A stretch of DNA of 26,606 nucleotides from a virus, in IMG/VR virus record IMGVR_UViG_3300034062_005176, positions 1-26,606 of that record. The stretch is one strand, 5' to 3'. Shown here piece by piece: positions 6,421 through 12,994 of this stretch. Made by a program: the position numbers and the translations under genes. The notes beneath the pieces are model-generated. The model did no database searches, was not told where the DNA came from, and saw nothing but the letters and a program-made list of their open reading frames with translations. The stretch's first letter is position 1, and every line of letters begins with the position of its first letter.

Positions 6421-6644
6421 GCTGCCCCACGACGAATAGAGTTACGAACTTGGCTGCGAAGGTTGAGTGCGGAGCGCACGTCGGACGGGCTGTTGGAAAC
6501 CGTCATGCCGAACTCTCTACCCCCAACAAAATAGACAAGGCGGAAGTGCTTGCCCCCAGCTTCAAGTTCCCAGGGAATGCCCGCCTCATCTAACTCCTTC
6601 ACCGCCAAACCAATGTGATCCCTGACTTGCTTGGTGATCTTCAT
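6417..6644 (-). CDS. HicA-like small protein
   Basis: 75 residues. The pattern L-x-E-A-G-I-P-W-E-L-E-A-G-G-K-H-F-R-L, then V-S-N-S-P-S-D-x-R-S-A-L-N, ending in Arg residues, matches the HicA-like fold (double-stranded RNA-binding-like alpha-beta-beta-beta-alpha): a 'GGKHxxL' strand containing the catalytic His, then the S-x-S-D-x-R-x-x-x-N helix start. HicA toxins are mRNA interferases. Here no HicB-like antitoxin is adjacent, and phage homologs of this kind are widespread without a partner, so it may be a harmless RNA- or DNA-binding protein. Confidence 0.6.
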   Translation of the reverse strand: MKITKQVRDHIGLAVKELDEAGIPWELEAGGKHFRLVYFVGGREFGMTVSNSPSDVRSALNLRSQVRNSIRRGAA

Positions 6645-6850
6645 TGGAAGAGCCAGCGGATAATCACGCCAGCAGCCAAGCTGCCGGAGAAACCACCAAG
6701 GAAGATCAGGAGCAGAGCAACAGTGGCGGCTCCCCAGTCACGCCTTGCTTGACTTGTGCTGCTCGCACCAAGGCGCGACCTGACAGTATTTTTCGCATCG
6801 GAGATTCTCTCCAGGACGCTCTTCAACGCGCCCCTTGTTTTCTCTCGCAT
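6641..6850 (-). CDS. small membrane protein with basic N-terminal half
   Basis: 69 residues from the ATG at 6850 (a TTG at 6883 is the alternative start). The first 38 residues are basic and helical (REKTRGALKSVLERISDAKN), then one membrane segment at about 39-66 (TVALLLIFLGGFSGSLAAGV). Its first 113 bases overlap the end of the Cas4-like nuclease gene in another frame, which is unusual in length for this operon and lowers confidence. The TGA overlaps the next ATG by four bases, as elsewhere. Confidence 0.48.
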   Translation of the reverse strand: MREKTRGALKSVLERISDAKNTVRSRLGASSTSQARRDWGAATVALLLIFLGGFSGSLAAGVIIRWLFQ

Positions 6851-7622
6851 AGGCTTCGGCCTCTTCTCTCTCGTTGGTTTCAAAAAGCTTGAGGGCTTTG
6901 ACGCGCCCTTCTTTCATGACCGCCAGCTTGCCGGGTCGGAACCAGCGTTCCTCGTCGGTGCAGTCGGGCATGGCATCGCCCCAATCGAAGTTGCGTTCCG
7001 CGTCTTGGTGGATACGGATACGCTCAGTGACGTATGTCTGTCTTGCCTGCGGGCTCCAGAGTGTTTGGGGCAGAACTGCAAACGGGATTTGCGGATAGTC
7101 CGGACGACGCTCTGCCTCGTGCCGGTTCCAGTCGCGGATGATGGCGTTGATCGTCAGGCCTGTGACGGTCCAGCCGCGCGTCGCTTCGATGAGGTAGGCG
7201 TAGCAGTTAAGCTGCCGCTCCCAATCCTCCTTCTCGTTCATCACCGCCCAGGCTGTTGTCATCTTGTAATCAGACAGGGCGACCTCTCGCCCGCCGTCAG
7301 TGTCGTTGCCAAGGATCTGGAGGTCGATGCCACCGGACAGACGCCAACCGCTGACCATAGCGAACAGCCGCTCCTCAGCGATGTGCTCGCTGTCCGCGCC
7401 CTGCTCAACGACCGTGTGCATGGCCCGGCCCATCAGAGACCAGAGCATGTCCGACACATCGACCACGATGTCGTCCCGCTTCTCGTGCTTGAGGATGCGG
7501 ATCTTGGGCGAGCCGATAAGCTCGGTCACAGATATGTGTGCGTTGCCCCGACTATAGGTGTCCCGCATAGCGAGATTGACCAACGTCTGGGGGAGGTTGT
7601 GAATGTTAGTGATCTTCGGCAT
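6738..7622 (-). CDS. Cas4-like PD-(D/E)XK nuclease with Fe-S cluster cysteines
   Basis: 294 residues. Motifs in order: G-R-A-M-H (His69), E-E-R-L (Glu83-84), G-G-I-D (Asp100), S-D-Y-K (Asp118, Lys120) and W-E-R-Q-L-N-C-Y (Gln137, Tyr141). This is the RecB/Cas4-type nuclease order. Cys221 followed by Cys276, Cys280 and Cys286 (C-E-K-Y-C-Q-V-A-P-W-C) gives the four ligands of a [4Fe-4S] cluster, as in Cas4 and AddB. Such phage proteins are exonucleases that make single-stranded ends for annealing. Here that would feed ERF and the SSB-like protein. It is the first gene of the minus-strand operon, with no strong ribosome-binding site and a promoter-like -10 very close to the ATG. Confidence 0.85.
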   Translation of the reverse strand: MPKITNIHNLPQTLVNLAMRDTYSRGNAHISVTELIGSPKIRILKHEKRDDIVVDVSDMLWSLMGRAMHTVVEQGADSEHIAEERLFAMVSGWRLSGGIDLQILGNDTDGGREVALSDYKMTTAWAVMNEKEDWERQLNCYAYLIEATRGWTVTGLTINAIIRDWNRHEAERRPDYPQIPFAVLPQTLWSPQARQTYVTERIRIHQDAERNFDWGDAMPDCTDEERWFRPGKLAVMKEGRVKALKLFETNEREEAEAYARENKGRVEERPGENLRCEKYCQVAPWCEQHKSSKA

Positions 7623-7643
7623 GGCGTGAACATATCACGATGC

Positions 7644-7649
7644 ATCATA
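7644..7649 (-). promoter_or_regulatory. candidate -10 element for the leftward operon
   Basis: On the minus strand TATGAT lies here, 22 bases before the nuclease ATG; only a weak -35 (TTCGCC) is placed 16 bases upstream. Transcription would start about 15 bases before the gene, consistent with its lack of a good ribosome-binding site. A GATGCATC palindrome (7639-7646) overlaps it and could be a protein site. The 7623-7728 gap is the divergent region between leftward and rightward genes. Confidence 0.35.
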
Positions 7650-7728
7650 AGCGCAATAGCTGAGTGGCGAATATCGTGGAAAAAAATGCAGGCTTGCCCG
7701 GCCACTGCATGTTGTGCATGGTCCGTCT

Positions 7729-8136
7729 ATGAAGCCAGTATATCTAGTGGTCTATGGCGAGCCAGCCAGCAAGGCGAACAGCCGCAAGCTGGTCCTCTTC
7801 GGTAACCGGCCCGCGTCGATCAAGTCGGACAAGGCCAGGGGCTACGCTCGGGACTTCGTCCTTCAGGTGCGGGCGCTCGATCCCTTGATGGAGGGCGAGC
7901 TACGCATGGATCTCTGGATCTACTACGCCAGCCAGCGCCCCGATCTGGACGAGAGCCTCATCCTCGATCTGCTCCAGGACAAAGTCTATAAGAACGACCG
8001 TCAGGTCAGGGAGCGGCATGTCTATCACATGCTAGACAAGGCAAGCCCCCGCGTGGAGATCCTCATCCAGCCGCGCGACGTTGACGCTGGGGCAGAAGAA
8101 CTAGCCCGAGTGCGCGCCATGTATGGGAAGAAGTAG
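7729..8136 (+). CDS. rusA: RusA-like Holliday junction resolvase
   Basis: 135 residues from the ATG at 7729; an upstream in-frame GTG at 7714 is possible, and neither has a clear ribosome-binding site. The pattern Y-G-E-P-A-S-K-A-N-S-R near the N-terminus, R-P-D-L-D-E-S-L-I-L-D-L-L-Q at 70-83, K-N-D-R-Q-V at 88-93, and S-P-R-V-E-I-L-I at 106-113 is the RusA signature, including the acidic residues that bind metal (Asp72, Asp74, Asp80, Asp90). RusA cuts four-way junctions formed in recombination and replication. First gene of the rightward replication cluster; followed directly by a large hairpin-rich non-coding region. Confidence 0.88.
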   Translation: MKPVYLVVYGEPASKANSRKLVLFGNRPASIKSDKARGYARDFVLQVRALDPLMEGELRMDLWIYYASQRPDLDESLILDLLQDKVYKNDRQVRERHVYHMLDKASPRVEILIQPRDVDAGAEELARVRAMYGKK

Positions 8137-8805
8137 GCCAAGGTCCACGTCTCACCTTGGCTGCCTGGGATTGCGAGGCGGGGGAAGAACCTACCCAGGG
8201 CATGAGGTGCAAGTTGTCTGCACGGAGCCCTGACTATATGCAGGGTATCGCTGAGCAGATCAATACAAAATCTAGGCTGGCACACTCACACTGTAAGATG
8301 CCGATAACCTAGCGGCCTGTCGGCCAGGGGAAACCTCTTGCCTTTGCCCGGCTGATCTGGATATACCGAAAGGCGAAGGGGCCGCCCGGCAAGGCAGCCC
8401 CTTCAAACGACACCCTGCTGCTACAGGGTGGGCATAGACGCCATGTGCGATCTATCTCCCGCTTCCCCCTGGTGCGTCAAGGTGTTTCTGGCGGCAGCGC
8501 AAGCTGTCTTCGGGGGCTGCTACCGTTGCTCTCCCCTGCCACGAACAGACGCAACTCACGTCTGCGGCTCTTCGCTAAAGAGCCGAACAAAAATCCGGGT
8601 TCAGGTGGGCCATTCCTTCCCGGAGCCTATACGGTCGGCGGGGCAGCACCCCGCAGGAGGTACGGAACTACCTAGCTGTCCAGCCGGGAGTGACTCCCTG
8701 GACCTGAAGCTAGGTAGGCAGACGCCTAAAAATGTCTGCGGCGGGGCTGGGTTGGCATCCTAGCTTTGAAGGGAACCGAGTACGCGGCTGGGCCTAGGCC
8801 CGGCC
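8137..8805 (+). ncRNA. candidate large structured RNA (ornate, about 670 nt)
   Basis: No convincing gene lies in 8137-8888; reading frames there are rich in Cys and Pro. Instead the + strand holds a dense series of perfect or near-perfect helices: 8137-8144/8154-8161 (8 bp), 8162-8169/8194-8202, 8207-8211/8219-8223, 8228-8232/8241-8245, 8272-8276/8308-8312, 8340-8345/8369-8374, 8376-8382/8397-8403, 8411-8417/8424-8430, 8493-8498/8503-8508 closed by a GCAA tetraloop, 8546-8551/8559-8564, 8566-8572/8578-8584, 8638-8643/8649-8654, 8668-8677/8708-8717 (10 bp) enclosing 8678-8683/8698-8703, 8718-8723/8734-8739, and 8786-8793/8798-8805. The GNRA loop favours the + strand. Size and location in a phage recall ornate phage RNAs such as GOLLD or ROOL, but identity is not shown. 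A short CCCCT/AGGGG hairpin follows before the next gene. Confidence 0.5.
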
Positions 8806-8888
8806 CCCCCTAGTCAGGGGCTTCCAAAGTCTCCCCCAGGGGCAGACCGGAAGGCGGAAAGGCAGAGAGCTATGCTCGGAGGGGAACG

Positions 8889-9140
8889 ATGAAGCCGATC
8901 AAAGATCCTGAGTTGAAGCGTTGGTTTGCGGCGAACGCCGAAGCCCTATCGTCTGTCGGAGGCAAGGCCAAGGCCCAGGCGGTCAGGTGGGCTGCCTCCA
9001 ATAAGGAGGCGGTTGTCGAGCCGACAAAGGCGAAGGAGTATAAGCCGAACAGCAAGGCGTTCTGGCAGGGCCAGAGTTTCGGCCCGGCGTCTCCCGTCCG
9101 CAAGATTGACCCGGCAACATACAAGCCAACCAAAGATTAG
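8889..9140 (+). CDS. small basic protein, unknown
   Basis: 83 residues with GGAGGGG ideally placed before the ATG. Lys-rich throughout: KPIKDPELKRWFAANAEALS, then a helix (GGKAKAQAVRWAAS), then a proline- and Lys-rich tail ending PATYKPTKD. No family recognised; the charge suggests nucleic-acid contact. It lies between the structured non-coding region and the primase-helicase gene. A GTGTCT/AGACAC hairpin (9140-9145/9158-9163) follows its stop. Confidence 0.68.
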   Translation: MKPIKDPELKRWFAANAEALSSVGGKAKAQAVRWAASNKEAVVEPTKAKEYKPNSKAFWQGQSFGPASPVRKIDPATYKPTKD

Positions 9141-9239
9141 TGTCTAGGTCTATCGCAAGACACAACATCTAGTTCATCTAAAATCTATTGCTTGGGTGGC
9201 TGGTTGTGTGTAGTCTTCTCGTCCTTCTGGGGGAAGGTT

Positions 9240-10955
9240 ATGCAAGCCATTGAGAAAGAATACATCCTGGCAAGAGCCAAGGATGGTCAGACTAGGGTAG
9301 CCTGTCCTGCGTGTGGTCCTGACCGTAAGGCTAAGAACGACCCGACCCTCTCCATCAAGCAGGATGCGGCTGGCATTCTCTGGAATTGCCATCACTGCGG
9401 CGTCAACGGTTCGATGGGGAGAGGCGGTAAGGTGAGTGCGGTTATTCCGATCAAGACCTACACGGCTGATGAGGTGGACTTCTCCGGCCTGGACTACCTG
9501 TCGGATCGTGGCATCTCAGAAGAGACGGCCAAGTCCCTTGGCGTTTGCTCGGGGCAGAAGTTCTTCAAGAAGAGCGGCAAGGAATTGGAAGCGGTCGGCT
9601 TCCCCTATCTGCACCAGGGCCGGGTCACTGCGATCAAGTGGCGGTCGCTCTCGACCAAGGAGTTCACGCAGGACGGCTCGGCACAGACGCTGTTCCTGGC
9701 TGACCGGATCCAGCCTGGGCAAGATGTCGTTATCACCGAAGGCGAGATCGACGCGCTGTCTTTTTGGCAGGCCGGTATCCCTGCTGTCTCGATCCCTTCG
9801 GGCGCTCTGTCGGAAGGCACGGCTGACGAGACTGCCCGGCTGAAGTGGCTGTCGCATCACGACGACCTCATCAAGAAGGCAGAGAACGTCTTCCTTGCGG
9901 TGGACATGGATGGCCCTGGTCAGACCACCGCCAACGAACTGGCCCGCCGCATCGGCAAGCTGAAGTGCTGGCGCATCTCCTTCCCTGGTAGCTGCAAGGA
10001 CGCGAACGACACGCTCGTTAGTCTTGGGGCAGAATCCCTTGCCGAGTGCAAGGCGAAGGCAGCACGCTGGCCTGTCGAGGGATTGGCCTCTCCCTCTGAC
10101 TTCATGGACAAGGTCCAGACGCTCTATCGCGAGGGGCTGCCGCGTGGCGCATCGACGGGCTGGCCTTCGGTGGATGAGGTGTTCACCCTCAACCCTGGCA
10201 GCCTCGTCATCGTGACCGGCACGCCCGGCTCGGGCAAGTCTCAGATCATCGACAACATCGTGATCAACGCCATGAAGCAGCACAACATGAGCGCTGCTTA
10301 TGCGTCCTTCGAGAACCCGCCGGAACTGCACCTCGCCAAGCTGATCTCTCTCAAGACCGGCAAGCCTTTCGGTGATGGGCCGACGCCTCGCATCAGCGAG
10401 GATGAGATGATGGAGGCACTGGCCTGGGTCAATGAACGTCTGACGTTCCTGACCAACGACGGCGTGATGCCTACGGTGGAGAGCCTCATCGAAAGGTTTG
10501 AGGCTGCGGTGCGGCGCTCAGGTGTGAAGCTGATAGTCGTTGACCCCTTCAACTTCATCAAGCTGAGCCAGAAGAAGGAAGGCGGCGTGGACACTGAGAG
10601 CATCAATGAGATGCTGGCTCAGTTCAAGACGTTCGCCATGCGTGCGGAGGTCACGTTCTTCCTCATCGCTCATCCCGCCAAACCTATGAACGTGGGCAAC
10701 GATTGGGTGCCGACCGGCTACTCCATCAGCGGCTCGGCCCACTTCTATAACCGTGCGGACTTCGGCCTCACCATCCAGCGCAAGCTGGACCAGACTGTCT
10801 TCCATGTCTGGAAGTGCCGCTTCCCCTGGCAGGGCCAGCTTGGTGAGGCCACCCTTCACTATGACAAGGCGACCGGCCTGTTCAACGAGGGGCAGAATGA
10901 GGATCCGGAGGACCGTCTGTTCCTCAAGGGCTTTGACGAGCAGTTCAATTACTAG
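9240..10955 (+). CDS. primase-helicase (T7 gp4/Twinkle-like)
   Basis: 571 residues from the ATG at 9240 (GGGGGAAGG upstream). Zinc ribbon Cys22-x2-Cys25 and Cys50-x2-Cys53; Toprim domain with T-E-G-E-I-D-A (Glu168) and V-D-M-D (Asp222, Asp224); RecA-like helicase with Walker A G-T-P-G-S-G-K-S (327-334), S-F-E-N (catalytic Glu358), Walker B L-I-V-V-D (Asp435) and L-I-A-H-P-A-K-P near 475. It makes RNA primers and unwinds the fork as a hexamer. Length and order match phage T7 gp4-like enzymes. No DNA polymerase gene is in this window. The gene ends 10 bases before a strong terminator hairpin. Confidence 0.93.
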   Translation: MQAIEKEYILARAKDGQTRVACPACGPDRKAKNDPTLSIKQDAAGILWNCHHCGVNGSMGRGGKVSAVIPIKTYTADEVDFSGLDYLSDRGISEETAKSLGVCSGQKFFKKSGKELEAVGFPYLHQGRVTAIKWRSLSTKEFTQDGSAQTLFLADRIQPGQDVVITEGEIDALSFWQAGIPAVSIPSGALSEGTADETARLKWLSHHDDLIKKAENVFLAVDMDGPGQTTANELARRIGKLKCWRISFPGSCKDANDTLVSLGAESLAECKAKAARWPVEGLASPSDFMDKVQTLYREGLPRGASTGWPSVDEVFTLNPGSLVIVTGTPGSGKSQIIDNIVINAMKQHNMSAAYASFENPPELHLAKLISLKTGKPFGDGPTPRISEDEMMEALAWVNERLTFLTNDGVMPTVESLIERFEAAVRRSGVKLIVVDPFNFIKLSQKKEGGVDTESINEMLAQFKTFAMRAEVTFFLIAHPAKPMNVGNDWVPTGYSISGSAHFYNRADFGLTIQRKLDQTVFHVWKCRFPWQGQLGEATLHYDKATGLFNEGQNEDPEDRLFLKGFDEQFNY

Positions 10956-10965
10956 GGAACGCAAA

Positions 10966-10987
10966 GGGCGGGGCACTGGCCCCGCCC
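10966..10987. terminator. hairpin between convergent operons
   Basis: GGGCGGGG (10966-10973), loop CACTGG, CCCCGCCC (10980-10987): an 8-bp GC-only stem just after the primase-helicase stop and about 25 bases after the last minus-strand stop (11012). There is no long U-run on either strand, so it is either a weak intrinsic or a bidirectional/Rho-assisted terminator. Confidence 0.6.
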
Positions 10988-11011
10988 CTATGTAAGTTTG
11001 AGCTTTAAGGT

Positions 11012-11356
11012 TTACGCAAGCGCGATCCATGCGATAATAGACAGGGCAGCAAAGATCCAGGCTGCGACCAGGGCTTTGGGGATATCCGTCTTCCCCGTGT
11101 ACCGCTTGGTCTTGGCATCGAAGCGGGGCACCACGATCATCCCTCCCTTCCGCTTGCGGGTCCACACTCCACTGCTGCCCTCGATGTAGCGGAATCCGTT
11201 GAACTCCAGCCACTTCGACGCAGCGCGGCTGTCTGAAAAGGCGCTGACCGGGTTACCCTGGAGGTCGTCTATCTCAATGAACAGATCGTTCTTCGGGAAG
11301 TTCTGCGTCAGCTTGTGGTGAACCACCACATCGACGGCATCGGTCGTCATCATCAT
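11012..11356 (-). CDS. C-terminally anchored membrane protein, unknown
   Basis: 114 residues; three ATGs in a row (11356, 11353, 11350) make the start ambiguous, GGGAG lies upstream, and the ATG overlaps the previous stop. A soluble part (residues 1-93, with a W-x-x-x-x-G-F-R-Y-I-E-G-S-S-G-V-W-T-R-K stretch suggestive of a small beta fold) ends in a membrane segment (ALVAAWIFAALSIIAWIALA) at the very C-terminus. Last gene of the leftward operon from 18096. Function not recognised. Confidence 0.62.
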   Translation of the reverse strand: MMMTTDAVDVVVHHKLTQNFPKNDLFIEIDDLQGNPVSAFSDSRAASKWLEFNGFRYIEGSSGVWTRKRKGGMIVVPRFDAKTKRYTGKTDIPKALVAAWIFAALSIIAWIALA

Positions 11357-11553
11357 AGCTTGTTTCTCCCTAGCGTTGGGTTCGTCTGTATTCCTACGTC
11401 CTTGTTCTGCCAGGACCAGCACTCGCTCGTGTCGTCTTGGAAGCAGACCCATACGAGATGATGTTCCATCCCGTAATCAATCAGCACATGGGCCATTGCC
11501 TTCCCCTTCGGAGTAATGACGGGGATGGGTGGGTTCAGTTGCAGCAGGTTCAT
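11353..11553 (-). CDS. small phage protein, unknown conserved pattern
   Basis: 66 residues from the ATG at 11553, which overlaps the previous TGA as ATGA. The pattern P-x-x-T-P-K-G-x-A-x-A-H-V-L-I-D-Y-G-x-E-H-x-L-x-W-V, then D-D-x-S-E, N-x-D-V, ending T-L-G-R, is one I associate with small proteins in many phages, of unknown role; it looks like a compact beta sandwich. Longer forms to 11616 run into the coiled-coil gene and are not supported. Confidence 0.62.
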   Translation of the reverse strand: MNLLQLNPPIPVITPKGKAMAHVLIDYGMEHHLVWVCFQDDTSECWSWQNKDVGIQTNPTLGRNKL

Positions 11554-11768
11554 GCTTCTTTGTCCCCCTTGAGTGCGGCCTCTGCCCGTTCGCTCATCCA
11601 GCCACACGCCTCCCACGCTCCATCATTGAACGCTTCGGACGGCGGGTATTCTATCTCTTGCAGAGCCTTCTTCATCCGGTCACGCTCGGCCTCGACGCGC
11701 GCAAGACGCACGGCTTGTGCTGCCAAGATTTCCAGAAGTTCAGCCCTGGTCGCGTTGTCTTCGTTCAT
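11550..11768 (-). CDS. small coiled-coil protein
   Basis: 72 residues with GGAGAACG before the ATG. Residues 10-43 (ELLEILAAQAVRLARVEAER, then DRMKKALQEI) are a coiled coil of the 'A-E-x-E-R-D-R' type shared with the genes at 11859 and 12083; a short Cys-containing tail (DGAWEACGWMSERAEAAL) follows. Probable paralog set within this operon. Function unknown. Confidence 0.6.
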   Translation of the reverse strand: MNEDNATRAELLEILAAQAVRLARVEAERDRMKKALQEIEYPPSEAFNDGAWEACGWMSERAEAALKGDKEA

Positions 11769-11781
11769 TGATCGTTCTCCT

Positions 11782-11862
11782 TCATCGCCTCATCGTCCAC
11801 ACCATAAAGGCGATGCAGGCAAAGACACCAACAAGCGCAAACGCCTGGGGCCATGTCGTCAT
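11782..11862 (-). CDS. 26-residue membrane micro-protein
   Basis: An ATG at 11862 with AAGGAG upstream overlaps the previous TGA by four bases, the operon's normal coupling. The product is one hydrophobic segment (FALVGVFACIAFMVW) with a short polar start (MTTWPQA) and a basic end (TMRR), which fits a positive-inside single-span peptide. Its stop is followed by GGAGAACG of the next gene. Short, but the coupling and ribosome-binding site argue for translation. Confidence 0.5.
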   Translation of the reverse strand: MTTWPQAFALVGVFACIAFMVWTMRR

Positions 11863-12086
11863 TGGTCGTTCTCCTTGAGTGCCAGCAAACGCAGCCGCAT
11901 GGGCACAAGCCCAGCATCGTGCGGCTCTGTGTCTAGTATCGCTGCCCTAAGCTGGTCGCGCTCGGCTCTTAGTCGTTCGATCTCGTTCGCTGCCATCAGC
12001 GCCACCGGACTAACCATGATGCCGTCAATGTCCATCGGTGCGTTGAACACATCGAAGGATCGCAGTCGCTTCACGATGTCTGTCAT
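11859..12086 (-). CDS. small coiled-coil protein
   Basis: 75 residues from the ATG at 12086, overlapping the upstream TGA as ATGA. Begins MTDIVKRLRSFD; residues 33-48 (ALMAANEIERLRAERDQLR) are the same 'E-I-E-R-L-R-A-E-R-D' coil as neighbours, followed by a Leu-rich helix. Typical of small phage early proteins of unknown role. A longer form to 12137 is not supported. Confidence 0.6.
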   Translation of the reverse strand: MTDIVKRLRSFDVFNAPMDIDGIMVSPVALMAANEIERLRAERDQLRAAILDTEPHDAGLVPMRLRLLALKENDQ

Positions 12087-12301
12087 GCCGCTTCCATCCC
12101 AACAACACGGCGAGCATGAGCGATGGCGTTGATGCAATCCTGCCCATCGCCAGCATCGTCAGCGCTCAGCCACATAAGCAGTGCTTCCTTCAGCCTGTCG
12201 CGCTCGGCCTCAGCGTGCATGGCTCGGGCTAACAGGCCGTTCATCATGGCGATGCGCGCAATGCGCTCGATCTCTTTGTCTTCGTCGGTGGTGTCTGTCA
12301 T
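12083..12301 (-). CDS. small coiled-coil protein
   Basis: 72 residues with ATGA coupling at both ends. Acidic start (MTDTTDEDKEIERIARIAMM), then A-E-A-E-R-D-R-L-K-E-A-L-L and a compact end with Cys (GQDCINAIAHARRVVG). Related in its coil to the products of 11550 and 11859. Function unknown. Confidence 0.6.
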   Translation of the reverse strand: MTDTTDEDKEIERIARIAMMNGLLARAMHAEAERDRLKEALLMWLSADDAGDGQDCINAIAHARRVVGMEAA

Positions 12302-12594
12302 TGCACGCTGCCTCTGGCCTTGGCTTCCTCAGCCTCAGCCATCGCGTCACCCTGCTGCTCTTCCATCAGATCTCGATGCATCACCCGGATGCCACTGATC
12401 GCTGTCTCAATCGCGTCCTCTTGCTGGCCCGGCTTGGAATGCTTGAAGCTCAGTTCAGTCAGGGTCAGGGCGACAGCAGCAACAAGGACACGAGGGTTGG
12501 CGTTGTTCTTGATTGCCATGAACTCAGCGAAGTCCTCGAAAGCCCCCGACATATGTCGGACAAGGCCAACGGTGCGCTCGTCTAACTCTTCCAT
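12298..12594 (-). CDS. paralog A of a tandem pair, unknown
   Basis: 98 residues from the ATG at 12594 (AAGGAG at six bases; a GTG at 12609 is the alternative). From residue 34 on it aligns with the next gene upstream: L-x-A-A-x-x-x-x-x-x-E-L, H-x-K-P-G, I-x-G-I-R-x-M-H-x-D-L-M-E, A-E-A-x-E-A-x-x-R-G-S-(V/I)-Q. All-helical, no catalytic residues evident. Its ATGA coupling to the downstream gene supports it. Confidence 0.66.
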   Translation of the reverse strand: MEELDERTVGLVRHMSGAFEDFAEFMAIKNNANPRVLVAAVALTLTELSFKHSKPGQQEDAIETAISGIRVMHRDLMEEQQGDAMAEAEEAKARGSVQ

Positions 12595-12605
12595 GTTGAT
12601 CTCCT

Positions 12606-12914
12606 TCACTGGATGCTGCCCCGCTCACGCGCCTCATTTGCTTCGGCAATGTCCTGCGCTGCCCTCGCCTCCATCAAGTCGGCGTGCATGGCGCGGATGC
12701 CGTCGATCATCTGCTCAAGGGACCACTCCTCGTGGCCGGGCTTGGTGTGGTCGAGGTTCAGTTCAGCAGACGCCACCACGAGCGCAGCCAGCATGCGAGA
12801 CGGCTTGGCCCCGCTGACAACAGCGAGACCGACAACCGCAGCCTTGATCTGCTCACTCAACTCAATGATCTCAGCCATGTCGTTGTCGCTGATCATCTCT
12901 TTGTCTTCGGACAT
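12606..12914 (-). CDS. paralog B of a tandem pair, unknown
   Basis: 102 residues, GGGAGAG before the ATG. The C-terminal two-thirds matches the gene at 12298: A-A-L-V-V-A-S-A-E-L-N-L-D-H-T-K-P-G, then I-D-G-I-R-A-M-H-A-D-L-M-E, A-E-A-N-E-A-R-E-R-G-S-I-Q. The N-terminus differs. The two lie 11 bases apart with the same operon orientation, so they most likely arose by tandem duplication and divergence. Helical, soluble. Function unknown. Confidence 0.66.
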   Translation of the reverse strand: MSEDKEMISDNDMAEIIELSEQIKAAVVGLAVVSGAKPSRMLAALVVASAELNLDHTKPGHEEWSLEQMIDGIRAMHADLMEARAAQDIAEANEARERGSIQ

Positions 12915-12926
12915 TGGTCTCTCCCT

Positions 12927-12992
12927 TCAGATAAACATGAGGATGAAGAAGGCGACCGCACCAAGCGCGGCCAGCCTATCGGTGGTGTCCAT
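12927..12992 (-). CDS. 21-residue hydrophobic micro-ORF
   Basis: ATG at 12992, stop at 12927-12929, with GGAGGAG about 10 bases upstream and located between two well-supported genes. The peptide is a short membrane-like segment (LAALGAVAFFILMFI) after a polar start (MDTTDR). Similar in design to the micro-protein at 11782. It may be real or may only be a leader; evidence is the ribosome-binding site and position. Confidence 0.35.
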   Translation of the reverse strand: MDTTDRLAALGAVAFFILMFI

Positions 12993-12994
12993 GT

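Noticed and set aside
6756-7805. A 349-codon open frame on the + strand
   Set aside because: Antisense to the Cas4-like nuclease; nuclease motifs and cysteines are on the minus strand.
8428-8763. A 111-codon open frame inside the non-coding region after rusA
   Set aside because: Cys/Pro/Ser-rich, no ribosome-binding site and it crosses many perfect RNA stems, which constrain bases in a way unlike coding.
8137-8888. tRNA or rRNA in the hairpin-rich region
   Set aside because: I looked for a T-arm with GTTCRA and CCA-type acceptor pairing and found none. The stems do not give a cloverleaf.
8137-8888. Group I or II intron
   Set aside because: The flanking genes rusA and the 83-residue gene look complete and unbroken, and no intron-encoded endonuclease is present, so splicing has no host gene here.
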